A stretch of 64,000 nt of DNA from Comamonas testosteroni (GTDB taxonomy: Bacteria; Pseudomonadota; Gammaproteobacteria; Burkholderiales; Burkholderiaceae_C), in assembly GCA_008727115.1 (NCBI GenBank), contig CP044131.1, forward strand, positions 2,852,001-2,916,000, written 5' to 3'. Shown piece by piece: positions 1-8,750 of the stretch. Positions within the stretch are counted from its first letter, which is position 1; every line of letters begins with the position of its first letter. The notes beneath the pieces were generated by a model that saw only the letters and a list, made by a program, of their open reading frames with translations, was not told the DNA's origin and searched no databases. Position numbers and translations under genes: made by a program.

Positions 1-789
1 CGGCGTGAGGTTGTAGCGCTTGAGCGCGGCCTCGGACACCACCAGCACGGCGGCGGCAGCATCGCAGGTGGAGCTGGAGACCGCTGCCGTGATGGAGGGG
101 TAGGTCGGGTCCACCGGCTCCAGCGTGGCCATCTTCTCCAGTGTGGAAAGACGGGCGGTCTCGTCCATCTTGAAGTCGCCGAAGGGCACGATTTCGCGGT
201 CGAAGCGGCCTTCTGCAATGGCCTTCAATGCGCGGTCATGGCTTTCCTTGGCGAACACTTCCATGTCGGCACGGCTCGCACCCCAGTGGTCGGCAATGCG
301 CTGGGCCGCATAGAACTGGTTGACCGGCGCATCGCCAAAGCGCGCCTGCCAGCCCTTGCTCTCGGCAAACGGCGTGGTAAAGCCCAGGGGCTGACCTGCC
401 AGCATGGCCGACGAAATCGGAATGGCTGTCATGGTCTGCACGCCACCGGCCAGAATCACGTCCTGCGTACCGCTCATCACGGCCTGGGCCGCAAAGTGGA
501 TGGCCTGCTGGGACGAGCCGCACTGGCGATCGATCGTGGTGCCGGGCACATTCAAAGGCATGCCTGCCGCCAGCCAGGAAGTACGTGCGATGTCGCCCGC
601 CAGCGCACCAATGGTGTCCACACAGCCAAAGATCACGTCATCGTAGTCCGCAGCGGGAATGTCATTGCGCTCTACCAGCGCCTTGATGACATGGGCGCCG
701 AGGTCGGCACCATGCACCGTGGCCAGAGAGCCCTTGCGCTTGCCAGTGGGGGAGCGCAGTGCGTCGACGATATAAGCTTGGGCGCTCAT
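1..789 (-). CDS. Steroid-pathway thiolase (acetyl-CoA C-acyltransferase), 3' end beyond window
   Basis: The first 263 codons are present; the rest lies left of base 1. The ATG at 789 overlaps the stop of the upstream acyl-CoA dehydrogenase (ATGA), so the two are translationally coupled. The protein opens with the thiolase-type AYIVDALRSPTGKRKG segment and has the active-site loop DRQCGSSQQA, nucleophilic Cys90. Thiolases split 3-ketoacyl-CoA with free CoA in the cytoplasm. As the ninth gene of the tesB operon it most resembles in role the FadA6-type thiolase acting late in steroid ring C/D breakdown. The C-terminal Cys/His catalytic residues cannot be seen here. Family is certain; substrate is inferred from context. 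Confidence 0.9.
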   Translation of the reverse strand, partial: MSAQAYIVDALRSPTGKRKGSLATVHGADLGAHVIKALVERNDIPAADYDDVIFGCVDTIGALAGDIARTSWLAAGMPLNVPGTTIDRQCGSSQQAIHFAAQAVMSGTQDVILAGGVQTMTAIPISSAMLAGQPLGFTTPFAESKGWQARFGDAPVNQFYAAQRIADHWGASRADMEVFAKESHDRALKAIAEGRFDREIVPFGDFKMDETARLSTLEKMATLEPVDPTYPSITAAVSSSTCDAAAAVLVVSEAALKRYNLTP

Positions 790-1928
790 GCAACCACCTC
801 TTCAGCAATATTGATAGCAGCAGCGGCTTGCTGGGATTGGCTGCTGCACGATGTGGCTTCACGATCAAAAGTCGCGCCGGGACCGACAGGAGCGTTCGGG
901 CTGCGCAGCAGGCCCTGTGTCAGGCGTGCCGAATGAAAAGCCTTGTCTCCCCAGGCAGAGTCCAGCACCCAGGCGCGCTTCATGAACATCTGCAGATCCA
1001 CCTCCCAGGTGTAGCCCATGGCGCCATGCACCTGCAGGCTGTTGCGCGAGGCAAACCAACTCGCTTCGCTGCACTGCAGCTTGGCGTGCGAGATGCGCAC
1101 GGCCAGATCAGCCTCGCCATGCTGCAGCGCGTAGAAAGCGCGATAGAGCACAGGCTTGGCAAATTCAATCTTGGTGACGATGTCTGCCAGGTGGTGCTGC
1201 ACCGCCTGGAAGCTGCCGATGGCTTTGTCGAACTGCTTGCGCTGAGCCACGTAGTCCACCGACAGGTCCAGCATGCGCTGGGCCAGACCCAGCATCTGGG
1301 CTGCGGCAGCCAGAGCGCCGCGCTCACCGGCCTGATCCCAGACCTTCTGGCCCTGAGCGCCATCCAGCACGCGGGTAGCGTCGCTGGCAGTCCACTCCAC
1401 CTTGGACAGACGACGCGAAGCATCGATGCTGTTCAAAGCAGTGACTGTGCACTGATCAGGGGTGAGCAAATGCAGCTCCTGCCCGGCGGCAGTCGCGTGG
1501 GGCAGCAGCAGCAGGTCAGCCTGCGCCGCATCTGCCACATGCAGATTGAGTGGATGGCCCACTGCAACGCGGCAGCTGCCTTCGGCAATCTTGCTCAGCC
1601 AGGCGCGTGCTGCATGGCCGGCAGGCAACGCCGCCAGCATGCCCACTGCCACATAGGCTGTGTCGGTCAGCGAATCAGGCAAGGAGTAGTAGCCCACTTC
1701 CTGCAGCAGCAAGGCCCAGTCGATGTCTGCCATTCCCATGCCGCCATCGTCTTCGGGAACGGACAGGCCCATCAGGCCCTGCTCGGCGATCTTGGCCCAC
1801 AGTTCGGGCGAGCGACCGCTTTCGGTTTCCCAGATATCGCGCAGCATCTCGGGCGCGGCTTCGGTCATCAAGAAACGGCTGACCGAATCACGGAAAGCGG
1901 CTTGATCTTCGGAAAAAGTGAAGTCCAT
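786..1928 (-). CDS. Acyl-CoA dehydrogenase, steroid operon, subunit 2 of a pair
   Basis: A 380-residue acyl-CoA dehydrogenase. The chosen start (MDFTFSEDQ) matches family N-termini; the frame is open further upstream but reads into the preceding gene. It has the middle-domain/C-terminal signature YVAQRKQFDKAIGSFQAVQHH and HGAMGYTWEVDLQMF, where the Glu after GYTW is the probable catalytic base. It follows a second acyl-CoA dehydrogenase at a 17-base gap. Pairs like this in steroid clusters form heterotetramers (FadE31/32/33 or ScdM1M2 type), so this is probably one of two subunits oxidising a ring-opened CoA ester. The last 40 or so residues are Ala/Ser/Gln rich and overlap a repeat-like DNA stretch, so the tail may be strain specific. 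Confidence 0.88.
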   Translation of the reverse strand: MDFTFSEDQAAFRDSVSRFLMTEAAPEMLRDIWETESGRSPELWAKIAEQGLMGLSVPEDDGGMGMADIDWALLLQEVGYYSLPDSLTDTAYVAVGMLAALPAGHAARAWLSKIAEGSCRVAVGHPLNLHVADAAQADLLLLPHATAAGQELHLLTPDQCTVTALNSIDASRRLSKVEWTASDATRVLDGAQGQKVWDQAGERGALAAAAQMLGLAQRMLDLSVDYVAQRKQFDKAIGSFQAVQHHLADIVTKIEFAKPVLYRAFYALQHGEADLAVRISHAKLQCSEASWFASRNSLQVHGAMGYTWEVDLQMFMKRAWVLDSAWGDKAFHSARLTQGLLRSPNAPVGPGATFDREATSCSSQSQQAAAAINIAEEVVA

Positions 1929-1945
1929 GTGTGTCTCCCTGCCGA

Positions 1946-3100
1946 TCAGGATTTGGGCAGACCCAGCATGCGCTGGGCAATGATGTTGCGCTGAATCTCG
2001 TTGCTGCCCGCGTAGATGGGGCCGGCCTGAGCAAACAGGAAGCCTTCCAGCCATTCGTTGGCTTCGGCATCGTCCGTCAGCTCTGCACGCTGACCCAGGA
2101 TGCGCATGGCAGTTTCGTGAATCAGGATGTCCAGCTCGGACCAGACGATCTTGTTGGTGCTGGCCTCGGCACCAATCTGTGCACCCTTGTTGAGGCGGCC
2201 CACGGTGTGGTACGAGGACAGGGTATAGGCTTCGGCGCCCTGCCAGGCACGCAGCACGGCATCGCGAATGGAATGGTCGCGGTCTGCATCGACCTGGTTT
2301 CGCAGGTATAGATCCACCAGCTTCTGGGCGCTGCGCTGATAGCGGGCGGGAGAGCGCAGCAACAGACCGCGCTCAAAGCCCGCCGTTGCCATGGCCACAT
2401 GCCAGCCCTTGCCTTCAGCGCCAATCAGGTTCTCGGCAGGCACTTCCACATCATCAAAGAAGATTTCTGCAAAAGCATCCTTGCCGTTCAGCGCCTTGAT
2501 GGGACGCACGGTGATGCCAGGCGTGTTCAGCGGCACCAGGATGTAGCTCAGGCCATGGTGGCGGCTGGACGTTGGGTCGCTGCGGAACAGGCCAAAGAGC
2601 CAGTCGGCAAAGATGGCACGGGTGGACCAGATCTTCTGGCCGTTCAGGATGTACTTGTCGCCCTGGCGAATGGCGCGGCTGCTGATAGCAGCCATGTCGG
2701 AGCCGGCATTGGGCTCAGACCAGCCCTGTGCCCACATGTCATCGCAGCGGGCCATGCGCGGCAGAAAGCGGGCCTTTTGCTCTGGCGTGCCAAATTCCAT
2801 GATGGTGGAGCCCAGCAGCAAGATGCCGTTCTGGTTCACCCGCTGAGGCGCATCCGCAGCCCAGTATTCCTCTTCAAAGATCAGCCATTCGGTCAGATCG
2901 CTGCCGCAGCCGCCCAGATCCTTGGGCCACATGACGGCGCTGTAACCGGCCTGAGCCAGCTTGGCTTCCCACTCGCGATGCTGCTCGAAGCCTTCGCGGG
3001 TGTCATAACTCTTGAGGCGCTCCTTGGGCACGTTGTCCTTGAGCCAGGCGCGTACTTGTGCGCGAAAAGCTTTTTGCGCAGGGGTATATGTCAAATCCAT
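1946..3100 (-). CDS. Acyl-CoA dehydrogenase, steroid operon, subunit 1 of a pair
   Basis: A 384-residue FAD-dependent acyl-CoA dehydrogenase of normal length. The FAD/substrate motif WSEPNAGSDMA lies near residue 130, followed by GQKIWSTRAIFADW, and the C-terminal end PIYAGSNEIQRNIIAQRMLG is the standard family terminus. The GYTxE catalytic segment of its neighbour is absent, which fits a division of labour in an alpha2-beta2 enzyme. ATG at 3100 follows the preceding enoyl-CoA hydratase stop by 28 bases. Likely role: alpha,beta-desaturation of a CoA ester from steroid ring C/D opening, passing electrons to ETF. Substrate is inferred from the operon only. Confidence 0.9.
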   Translation of the reverse strand: MDLTYTPAQKAFRAQVRAWLKDNVPKERLKSYDTREGFEQHREWEAKLAQAGYSAVMWPKDLGGCGSDLTEWLIFEEEYWAADAPQRVNQNGILLLGSTIMEFGTPEQKARFLPRMARCDDMWAQGWSEPNAGSDMAAISSRAIRQGDKYILNGQKIWSTRAIFADWLFGLFRSDPTSSRHHGLSYILVPLNTPGITVRPIKALNGKDAFAEIFFDDVEVPAENLIGAEGKGWHVAMATAGFERGLLLRSPARYQRSAQKLVDLYLRNQVDADRDHSIRDAVLRAWQGAEAYTLSSYHTVGRLNKGAQIGAEASTNKIVWSELDILIHETAMRILGQRAELTDDAEANEWLEGFLFAQAGPIYAGSNEIQRNIIAQRMLGLPKS

Positions 3101-3128
3101 GTGTTGTCTCCTCGTTGCGCGTTAGGGC

Positions 3129-3887
3129 TCAGAACTTGGCGTCGCGCTTTTCCACAAAGGCGCTGCGCGTCTCTGCGGAATCGGGGCTCATGTAAGCCTG
3201 CAGGGTGAAGCCCTGCTCCCAGCGGTATTTATCTTCCAGGTTGCCGTCTTCGATGCCGGTCAGCGCCTCTTTGGCGATGCGGATCATGGCCGGGCTCTTG
3301 GAGGCAATCTTGTTGGCGATATCCATGGCGGTATCGCGCAGTTGCTCGCGCGGCACCACTCGCTCGATGGCACCCAGGCGGAATGCTTCCTGTGCACCAA
3401 TCATCTCGCCCGTAAAGAACAGATAGCGGGTTTTCTGCACACCGAACATGCGCTGCAGGTGAGCGGCTCCGCCCATGGCACCACGGTCCACCTCGGGCAG
3501 ACCGAAAGTCGCATCTTCAGCAGCGATCACGATGTCCGATGCACCGCAGATACCGATACCGCCGCCCAGCACAAAGCCGTGCACGGCAGCAATCACAGGC
3601 ACCTTATTCAGGTGCACCGCCTTGAAAGTCGCGTAGTTGCCGGCATTCACATCGACGATGAGCTTGTCGTTGGAGGCCAGCTCCTTGATATCCACACCGG
3701 CGCAGAAGCCCCGGTTCTCGGCGCGAATCACGATGACACGCACTTCGGGCTTGTCGCCCAGTGACTGGATTTCACGCGCCAGGCCATTCCAGCCGGCTGC
3801 GTTCAGAGCGTTGACGGGGGCACGGTCAATGACCAGCTCCGCCACACCATTGTCATGAATAGTGGAATGAAATTGTTGATTGGACAT
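3129..3887 (-). CDS. Enoyl-CoA hydratase/isomerase (crotonase family), steroid operon
   Basis: A 252-residue crotonase-fold protein of usual length. The oxyanion-hole segments are visible as FCAGVDIKEL (around residue 62) and HGFVLGGGIG (around 104), and the acidic active-site region as LPEVDRGAMGG. It sits between the IpdC-type flavoprotein and the acyl-CoA dehydrogenase pair, so hydration of an unsaturated steroid-derived CoA ester is the likely job (called ScdY in C. testosteroni, recalled rather than checked). Other crotonase reactions (isomerase, retro-Claisen hydrolase) cannot be excluded from sequence alone. Confidence 0.88.
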   Translation of the reverse strand: MSNQQFHSTIHDNGVAELVIDRAPVNALNAAGWNGLAREIQSLGDKPEVRVIVIRAENRGFCAGVDIKELASNDKLIVDVNAGNYATFKAVHLNKVPVIAAVHGFVLGGGIGICGASDIVIAAEDATFGLPEVDRGAMGGAAHLQRMFGVQKTRYLFFTGEMIGAQEAFRLGAIERVVPREQLRDTAMDIANKIASKSPAMIRIAKEALTGIEDGNLEDKYRWEQGFTLQAYMSPDSAETRSAFVEKRDAKF

Positions 3888-3909
3888 ATCCAGCCTCTTT
3901 GGCTTGTTG

Positions 3910-4998
3910 TTATGCGGGAGTCATTGCATTCAATGCGGTGCGGCGTTCCATGGCCTGGCGAACAATGCCGCTGATCACGTCTTCGCAGCTGTCGAGCTTG
4001 CCAATCAGCGCTGCCACCTGACCGGCCGACATCACGCCTTCGGCCGGGTTGCCGTCCACCATGGAGCGCTGCAGCAACATGGGAGCATTGGCAGCCATCA
4101 CGGTCTGGGCCACGGAGGACGAGTCCTCGCGCACCGCCTTCATGAAAATGCTGATGGCCTGAGCGGTTGTCATGCCGGTCTCGGCCTTCCATTGCAGCGC
4201 CAGGCTCAGGGCGATGCGTAAGCGCTTCATGGGGCTGGCTTTTTCCAGCATCGCCAGGTATTCGTTGGGAATCATGCGCTGAGGCATACCGTCCACCAGA
4301 TGCGATACCGCAATCTTTTCCGCATCCTTGGTCGCCAGATAACGCTGCAGCGTGGCTTCAGGCACCTTGGAGTCGCTGGTCATCAAAAAGCGTGTGCCCA
4401 TGGCGATACCCGATGCACCGTAGGCCAGAGCGGCCAGCAGACCTCGTCCGTCGTAGAAGCCGCCAGCAGCAATCACGGGAACCTGGACCGCATCCACCAC
4501 CTGGGGCAGCAGCACCGTGGTCGGCACGCTGCCGGTATGGCCGCCGCCCTCACCGCCTTGCACTGTGATGGCATTGGCGCCCATTTCGATGGCTTTTTGC
4601 GCATGCTTCAAGGCACCCACCGTGGGCATGCAGACGATGCCTGCATCACGCAGGCGGCCGATGACCTTCTTGTCCGGGCCGCGGCCATAGCTCACGGCGC
4701 GCAGACGGTATTTCACTGCCAGGTCCAGCAATTGCTGGGCGTTGGGCTGGAACATGTGAAAGTTCAGACCGAAAGGCTGATCGTCGGTCTCGCGCTTGAC
4801 GCGCAGAATCTCTGCCTCGATCTTGTCGGCAGGAATGGTGGCACCGGCCAGGAAGCCAAAGCCACCAGCATTGGTCGTTCCAATCACCAGATCCGCTCCG
4901 GCCACATAGCCCATGGCGGTCTGAATAATGGGGTAGCGGCACCCCAGCAGGTCACAGATAGGGGTATGCAGGCTGCCCATGTCGTTCATATTGCTCAT
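3910..4998 (-). CDS. ipdC: IpdC-type flavin-dependent oxidoreductase (nitronate monooxygenase fold)
   Basis: A 362-residue TIM-barrel flavoprotein of the nitronate monooxygenase/2-nitropropane dioxygenase superfamily. Visible are the N-terminal substrate loop CRYPIIQTAMGYVAGADL, the FMN-phosphate segment GGEGGGHTGS with the family His, and AAGGFYDGRGLLAALAYGA followed by GTRFLMTSDS. In Mycobacterium and C. testosteroni (there ScdK) the homologue in the same gene neighbourhood is a reductase/dehydrogenase acting on the C/D-ring indane-propionate CoA ester, not a nitronate oxidase; the identical position directly after ipdA-ipdB-echA20 supports that. ATG at 4998 overlaps the upstream stop (ATGA). 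Confidence 0.82.
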   Translation of the reverse strand: MSNMNDMGSLHTPICDLLGCRYPIIQTAMGYVAGADLVIGTTNAGGFGFLAGATIPADKIEAEILRVKRETDDQPFGLNFHMFQPNAQQLLDLAVKYRLRAVSYGRGPDKKVIGRLRDAGIVCMPTVGALKHAQKAIEMGANAITVQGGEGGGHTGSVPTTVLLPQVVDAVQVPVIAAGGFYDGRGLLAALAYGASGIAMGTRFLMTSDSKVPEATLQRYLATKDAEKIAVSHLVDGMPQRMIPNEYLAMLEKASPMKRLRIALSLALQWKAETGMTTAQAISIFMKAVREDSSSVAQTVMAANAPMLLQRSMVDGNPAEGVMSAGQVAALIGKLDSCEDVISGIVRQAMERRTALNAMTPA

Positions 4999-5897
4999 GC
5001 CTTTGACTCTTCTTTGTTGGCCTTGACCATGGACTTGGCATCCTGTCCGCCCAGTTGCCCCATGCCCATGGCCTGGCTGTGGGCGTGAGCAAAGTGGTGA
5101 TAGCCAAAGGCCATGTCCATGGTGGAGCGCAGACCTTGCAGCTCTTCAGCCTTGTTCACGACCATCTTGGTCAGCGCCAGGCCCAGGCGGGGCTGGGCCG
5201 CCATGCGCTGTGCCATCGCATAGACCTGCTCCTGCAGTTCGGCGCGTGGCACAACGCGGTTGACCATGCCCATCTGATAGGCACGATCAGCTCCCATGCG
5301 ATCGCCCAGCAGCAAAAATTCTTTGGCGATGCGAGGATGCAATTCATGGGCGTGAGCGAAATACTCGACGCCGGGGATGCCCATGCGTACCACGGGATCC
5401 TGGAAGAAGGCGTCATCGCTGGCCACGATCAGGTCGCAGACCCAGGCCAGCATCAGGCCGCCCGCCACGCAAGCGCCCTGCACCATGGCAATCATGGGCT
5501 TGGGAATGTCGCGCCAGCGGCGGCACATGCCCAGATACACCTCTTGCTCGCGGGCAAAGAGTTGCTCGCCACCTGGCTTGTTGGTGTGATCCCACCACAG
5601 ATGCACGCGGTCAAAGGGCTTGTTGATGTCACGCCCCGGAGTACCGATATCGTGACCTGCACTGAAGTGCTTGCCCTCGCCGCGCAGCACGATGACCTTG
5701 ACGCTGTCGTCATCGGTCGCCTTGCGCAAAGCCGCATCCAGCGCATAGGTCATCTGCGAGTTCTGCACGTTGTTGAACGTGGGCCGATTCATGGTGACCG
5801 TGGCAATGCCGTTGTCCACGCTGTAGAGCACAGGCTCGTCAGTTTCGTAGACGGCCTTGTCTTCACGTGTCACAAATTCGCTGGATGCTGCATCCAT
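4995..5897 (-). CDS. echA20: EchA20-type crotonase, steroid D-ring CoA-ester hydrolase
   Basis: A 300-residue crotonase, longer than the usual 255-260 because of an N-terminal extension and a long loop after FSAGHDIGTPGR. VQGACVAGGLMLAWVCD forms the second oxyanion element and PVVRMGIPGVEYFAHAHEL the active-site region. Start is the ATG at 5897, just past the ipdB stop. EchA20 (ScdN in C. testosteroni) hydrolytically opens the last but one ring of the indane-derived CoA ester; gene order ipdA-ipdB-echA20-ipdC is conserved in reshuffled form with actinobacteria, which is the main support for the precise name. Confidence 0.82.
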   Translation of the reverse strand: MDAASSEFVTREDKAVYETDEPVLYSVDNGIATVTMNRPTFNNVQNSQMTYALDAALRKATDDDSVKVIVLRGEGKHFSAGHDIGTPGRDINKPFDRVHLWWDHTNKPGGEQLFAREQEVYLGMCRRWRDIPKPMIAMVQGACVAGGLMLAWVCDLIVASDDAFFQDPVVRMGIPGVEYFAHAHELHPRIAKEFLLLGDRMGADRAYQMGMVNRVVPRAELQEQVYAMAQRMAAQPRLGLALTKMVVNKAEELQGLRSTMDMAFGYHHFAHAHSQAMGMGQLGGQDAKSMVKANKEESKA

Positions 5898-5898
5898 A

Positions 5899-6669
5899 TC
5901 AGGCTCCCATGGCCGTAGCACGCAGGTTGTGCGGATCGAGCTGAGCCAGCAAGGCCAGCTGCTCAGGCGTGGGATCAGGCGTCACACCCACGTCAGCAGG
6001 GACATAGATGGGGAAGCCCGTCGCCTCCTGCACCTGGCCCACGGTCACACCGGGGTGCAAGGACACCAGACGCATCTGGTAGTCAGGGCCGCCAAAGTCA
6101 AACACGCACAGATTGGTGAAGATGAAACGGATGTCCGTCGTCTCCTCCAGGGTCCAGCCCTTGGCCAGGCGTGCGGGGTTGTAGCCCACGGAGCCGACCA
6201 CATCCACCTCGCCCGACACAAACACCTTGGGGCTGTGGTTGGGCACGAAGAAGGAGTTGGCGTGGTTGATGGAGTTACCGGGGAAACCGCGCACGCCCAG
6301 CATCATGGACTTGGGACGGGCGTAGTCGCTGCCGACCATGGAGATATTGCCCTGGCCAAAGCGGTCCACCTGCACGGGGCCCACCATGGCGTGGCGCTTG
6401 CCACCCCAGACGTTGTCGAAAATCCGGCCAAAGCCCATCCAGCTTTCGCGCTTGATCTGATAGTCACCACGCGGGCCCACGGGCACAGGCTCGTTGACCA
6501 CCCAGGCTTCGGAGTCCGTCATGATCAAGTCCGTGTTGAGGGACTTCATGCACACCGAGGCCGCCAGGCGCGGCACCAGGCCGATACCTGTAGCCAGCAC
6601 TTCACCATCGTTTTCCCAGGCTCGTGCCGCGGCGCAGATGACTCGATCTACCAATGCAATTTCACTCAT
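5899..6669 (-). CDS. ipdB: IpdB, beta subunit of CoA-transferase-like steroid ring hydrolase
   Basis: A 256-residue family I CoA-transferase beta-type subunit. The segment ICAAARAWENDGEVLATGIGLVPRLAA is the family N-terminus, and NVWGGKRHAMVGPVQVDRFGQGNISMVG the core. It follows ipdA after 12 bases. IpdAB looks like a CoA transferase but, as known in Mycobacterium and Rhodococcus, hydrolyses the final carbon ring of steroid catabolites; in C. testosteroni the pair is called ScdL1L2. Cytoplasmic. The usual transferase Glu thioester motif is not evident here, consistent with a hydrolase. Confidence 0.87.
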   Translation of the reverse strand: MSEIALVDRVICAAARAWENDGEVLATGIGLVPRLAASVCMKSLNTDLIMTDSEAWVVNEPVPVGPRGDYQIKRESWMGFGRIFDNVWGGKRHAMVGPVQVDRFGQGNISMVGSDYARPKSMMLGVRGFPGNSINHANSFFVPNHSPKVFVSGEVDVVGSVGYNPARLAKGWTLEETTDIRFIFTNLCVFDFGGPDYQMRLVSLHPGVTVGQVQEATGFPIYVPADVGVTPDPTPEQLALLAQLDPHNLRATAMGA

Positions 6670-6681
6670 CTTCCTGCCTCC

Positions 6682-7560
6682 TCAGAACACGGGCAAGGGC
6701 AGGCGCTTGATTGCGTCCATGCCACCCACTTTTTCCAGATATTCCTGCTCCGTGCACTGCACGTACTTCTGCTGGTAGTTGTCCCAGCCGCCCTCTTCCT
6801 TGCTGCTGGCCACGTATTCCTTGAAGTGCTTGACGTCAAAGCCATACTGGGGTGCGCAGGATGTGGGGTGGGCTCCGCCGGGCAGATGCACCACACCGGT
6901 GGTCTCGGAGCGCTCCCAGAACACCAGGCGAGCGGCTTCTGCCGACTCAAAGCTGCTGGCTTCGACCAGCTCGTCGCAGCTCACATAGGTGTTGGTCGCG
7001 GCACGGGCAAACAGGTCGTCCATGTAGATGTCGGGACCCGCGATCTGGCAGACACCACGCGCATCGGCACGGTCCACGTGCAGCAGCGCCACATCCAGCT
7101 GGATGGCAGGCATGGCCACCCATTCCTTGCCGTCATAGGGCGACTCGATCAGCTTGATATCGCTGTTGTGCTTGAGCACATCGGTGCCCAGGCCCACGCG
7201 GGTGGGGATGTAGGGAATGCGCATGGCAGAAGCCTTCAGGCCCAGCACCATGTGACCTTCGTCAATTTCCATGACTTCGATCTCACCGTTCTGGCGGGCC
7301 TTGCGGAAATAAGGCTCCAGCGGGATGAAGTCCAGCGACACAAAGGCGAAGATCAGCTTCTTGACCTTGCCCGCGGCGCACAGCATGCCCACGTCGGCGC
7401 CGCCATAGGCCACCACGGTGAGATCCTTGACGTCGCTGCGCAGCAGTTCACGCACCAAAGCCATGGGCTTGCGGCGTGGCCCCCAGCCACCAATACCAAT
7501 CGTCATGCCATCCTTGATGGATGCCACAACGTCCTTCGCTGTCATCAATTTATTGGCCAT
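6682..7560 (-). CDS. ipdA: IpdA, alpha subunit of CoA-transferase-like steroid ring hydrolase
   Basis: A 292-residue family I CoA-transferase alpha-type subunit, beginning KLMTAKDVVASIKDGMTIGIGGWG with the Gly-rich coenzyme A segment. The acidic stretch MEIDEGHM around residues 97-104 is where the catalytic Glu of characterised IpdA proteins lies. Works with IpdB to open the last steroid ring. Sits 15 bases after the tesB stop as second gene of the operon. Confident because of subunit pairing, order, and the EchA20/IpdC neighbours. Confidence 0.88.
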   Translation of the reverse strand: MANKLMTAKDVVASIKDGMTIGIGGWGPRRKPMALVRELLRSDVKDLTVVAYGGADVGMLCAAGKVKKLIFAFVSLDFIPLEPYFRKARQNGEIEVMEIDEGHMVLGLKASAMRIPYIPTRVGLGTDVLKHNSDIKLIESPYDGKEWVAMPAIQLDVALLHVDRADARGVCQIAGPDIYMDDLFARAATNTYVSCDELVEASSFESAEAARLVFWERSETTGVVHLPGGAHPTSCAPQYGFDVKHFKEYVASSKEEGGWDNYQQKYVQCTEQEYLEKVGGMDAIKRLPLPVF

Positions 7561-7575
7561 CTCTCAAGCCTCCTA

Positions 7576-8478
7576 TTAGTTGTTTTCAGGGCGGCCCACG
7601 CTGAAGTCATGCCCCCAGAGGCTGACCGTCGTGAATTCGTGCGTGATGTGGTGATCCCAGTCTATGATGGCGCCGCCATAGCCGAACTCCAGGTCGAAGT
7701 TCGAGGGCGTCTTCATGTAGAACGAGATCATCTTGTCGTTGGTGTGCTGACCCAGCGTGGCCGACAGCTTGGTCTGGCTCTTTTGCATGCGGTCCATGGC
7801 ACGGCCCACTTCGGGCATGTTGTCCACCTCGACCATCACGTGCACGCAGCCCGATGGCGAAGGGAACTCGGCCAGGGCCAGGCTGTGGTGACGGCCGTTG
7901 GCGCAGTGGAAGAAGTGAATGCGCACCGTGGGACCTTCGTCGCCAGCGGGCTTGAAGTTGTAGATGTCCGAGAGACCAAAGCCCAGGACGTCGCGCACAA
8001 AGGCCACGGTCTTGTCAAAGTCGGGGGCGGGCAGCACGGTATGGCCCAAGCCATAGTCACCCGTGATGAAGCGCGAGACACCCTGAGGCGATGCGAAGTG
8101 GGCGAAGTCGGACTTGAAGCCCCAGACGATCTCGTGGCGGTTGCCCGAGGGGTCCATCACCACAACCAGTTGCTGCACATGGCGCTTGGCACACAGCTCG
8201 GCGCTGCCCAGCTCGTAATGCACATCGGCCGCCTTCAGCGCTGCGAGCGCTTGCTCAAAGGCATCCTTGTTGGCCACTTCCCAGCCTGAAGCGGTGTACT
8301 TGTCATTGCTGCCAGGCTGAACCTGGAAGCGGAACTGACGTTCATCCATCTTGATCAGCAAGTCGCCATCGGCTGTGGTGCTGGGCATCATGCCAAGCAC
8401 ATCACGTGCATAGCTGACCCAGCGATCCAAATCAGAGCTCTCGGCGACAACGTACGCGAGTCCACGTATTTCCATCAT
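7576..8478 (-). CDS. tesB: TesB, extradiol (meta-cleavage) dioxygenase of the steroid A ring
   Basis: A 300-residue two-domain type I extradiol dioxygenase (BphC/HsaC/TesB family, vicinal-oxygen-chelate fold). Fe(II) ligands are His146, His213 and Glu264; the catalytic residues expected from BphC are also present as His198, His245 and Tyr254. TesB/HsaC cleaves the aromatised A ring of 3,4-dihydroxy-9,10-secoandrostatriene-9,17-dione. Two adjacent ATGs (8478 and 8475) are possible starts. It is the first gene of the operon, with a candidate operator 70 bases upstream. Other catechol substrates are possible, but the ring C/D genes downstream favour steroids. Confidence 0.9.
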   Translation of the reverse strand: MMEIRGLAYVVAESSDLDRWVSYARDVLGMMPSTTADGDLLIKMDERQFRFQVQPGSNDKYTASGWEVANKDAFEQALAALKAADVHYELGSAELCAKRHVQQLVVVMDPSGNRHEIVWGFKSDFAHFASPQGVSRFITGDYGLGHTVLPAPDFDKTVAFVRDVLGFGLSDIYNFKPAGDEGPTVRIHFFHCANGRHHSLALAEFPSPSGCVHVMVEVDNMPEVGRAMDRMQKSQTKLSATLGQHTNDKMISFYMKTPSNFDLEFGYGGAIIDWDHHITHEFTTVSLWGHDFSVGRPENN

Positions 8479-8548
8479 GATGTCGGGGCCTCCAACCCAA
8501 ATCCTTTGTAGTGATGCTGATGATTTTGGAGAGGAGAGCCTTTACAAA

Positions 8549-8567
8549 CATCGTCCATTGAGACTAA
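8549..8567 (-). promoter_or_regulatory. Candidate operator shared by both steroid units, copy 1
   Basis: Minus-strand sequence TTAGTCTCAATGGACGATG, 70 bases before the tesB start. It matches the copy at 12128-12146 at 16 of 19 positions and contains the imperfect dyad TAGTC-N6-GACGA, as expected for a dimeric helix-turn-helix regulator. The C. testosteroni steroid regulators TesR/TeiR are possible binders; the link is inference. Confidence 0.55.
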
Positions 8568-8715
8568 CGATTCGCAGCTTTTACTAGCAAAATCCATAGC
8601 ATTCACCCTAATATCAGAAAGCGATTGAGGCATATAAAGGCCTTTCTTTCAGCCATTTGCAGTAGCCAAGCACGACGCCCTGGCGACACCCTCGAAAACC
8701 CTCATCCGAACCCGC

Positions 8716-8750
8716 AAAAAAAAGGCCGCACCCCCAAAGGGAATGCGGCC
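8716..8750 (-). terminator. Rho-independent terminator of the OYE/SDR unit
   Basis: On the minus strand a 7-bp stem GGCCGCA/TGCGGCC with a 13-base loop is followed by a run of eight T. It lies 38 bases beyond the stop of the OYE gene and separates that unit from tesB. Confidence 0.85.

Noticed and set aside
5857..8289. An 810-codon open frame on the plus strand opposite the CoA-transferase and crotonase genes
   Set aside because: It is the antisense shadow of GC-rich coding sequence: His/Gln/Gly-rich composition, no domain, and it runs across several well-supported minus-strand genes.
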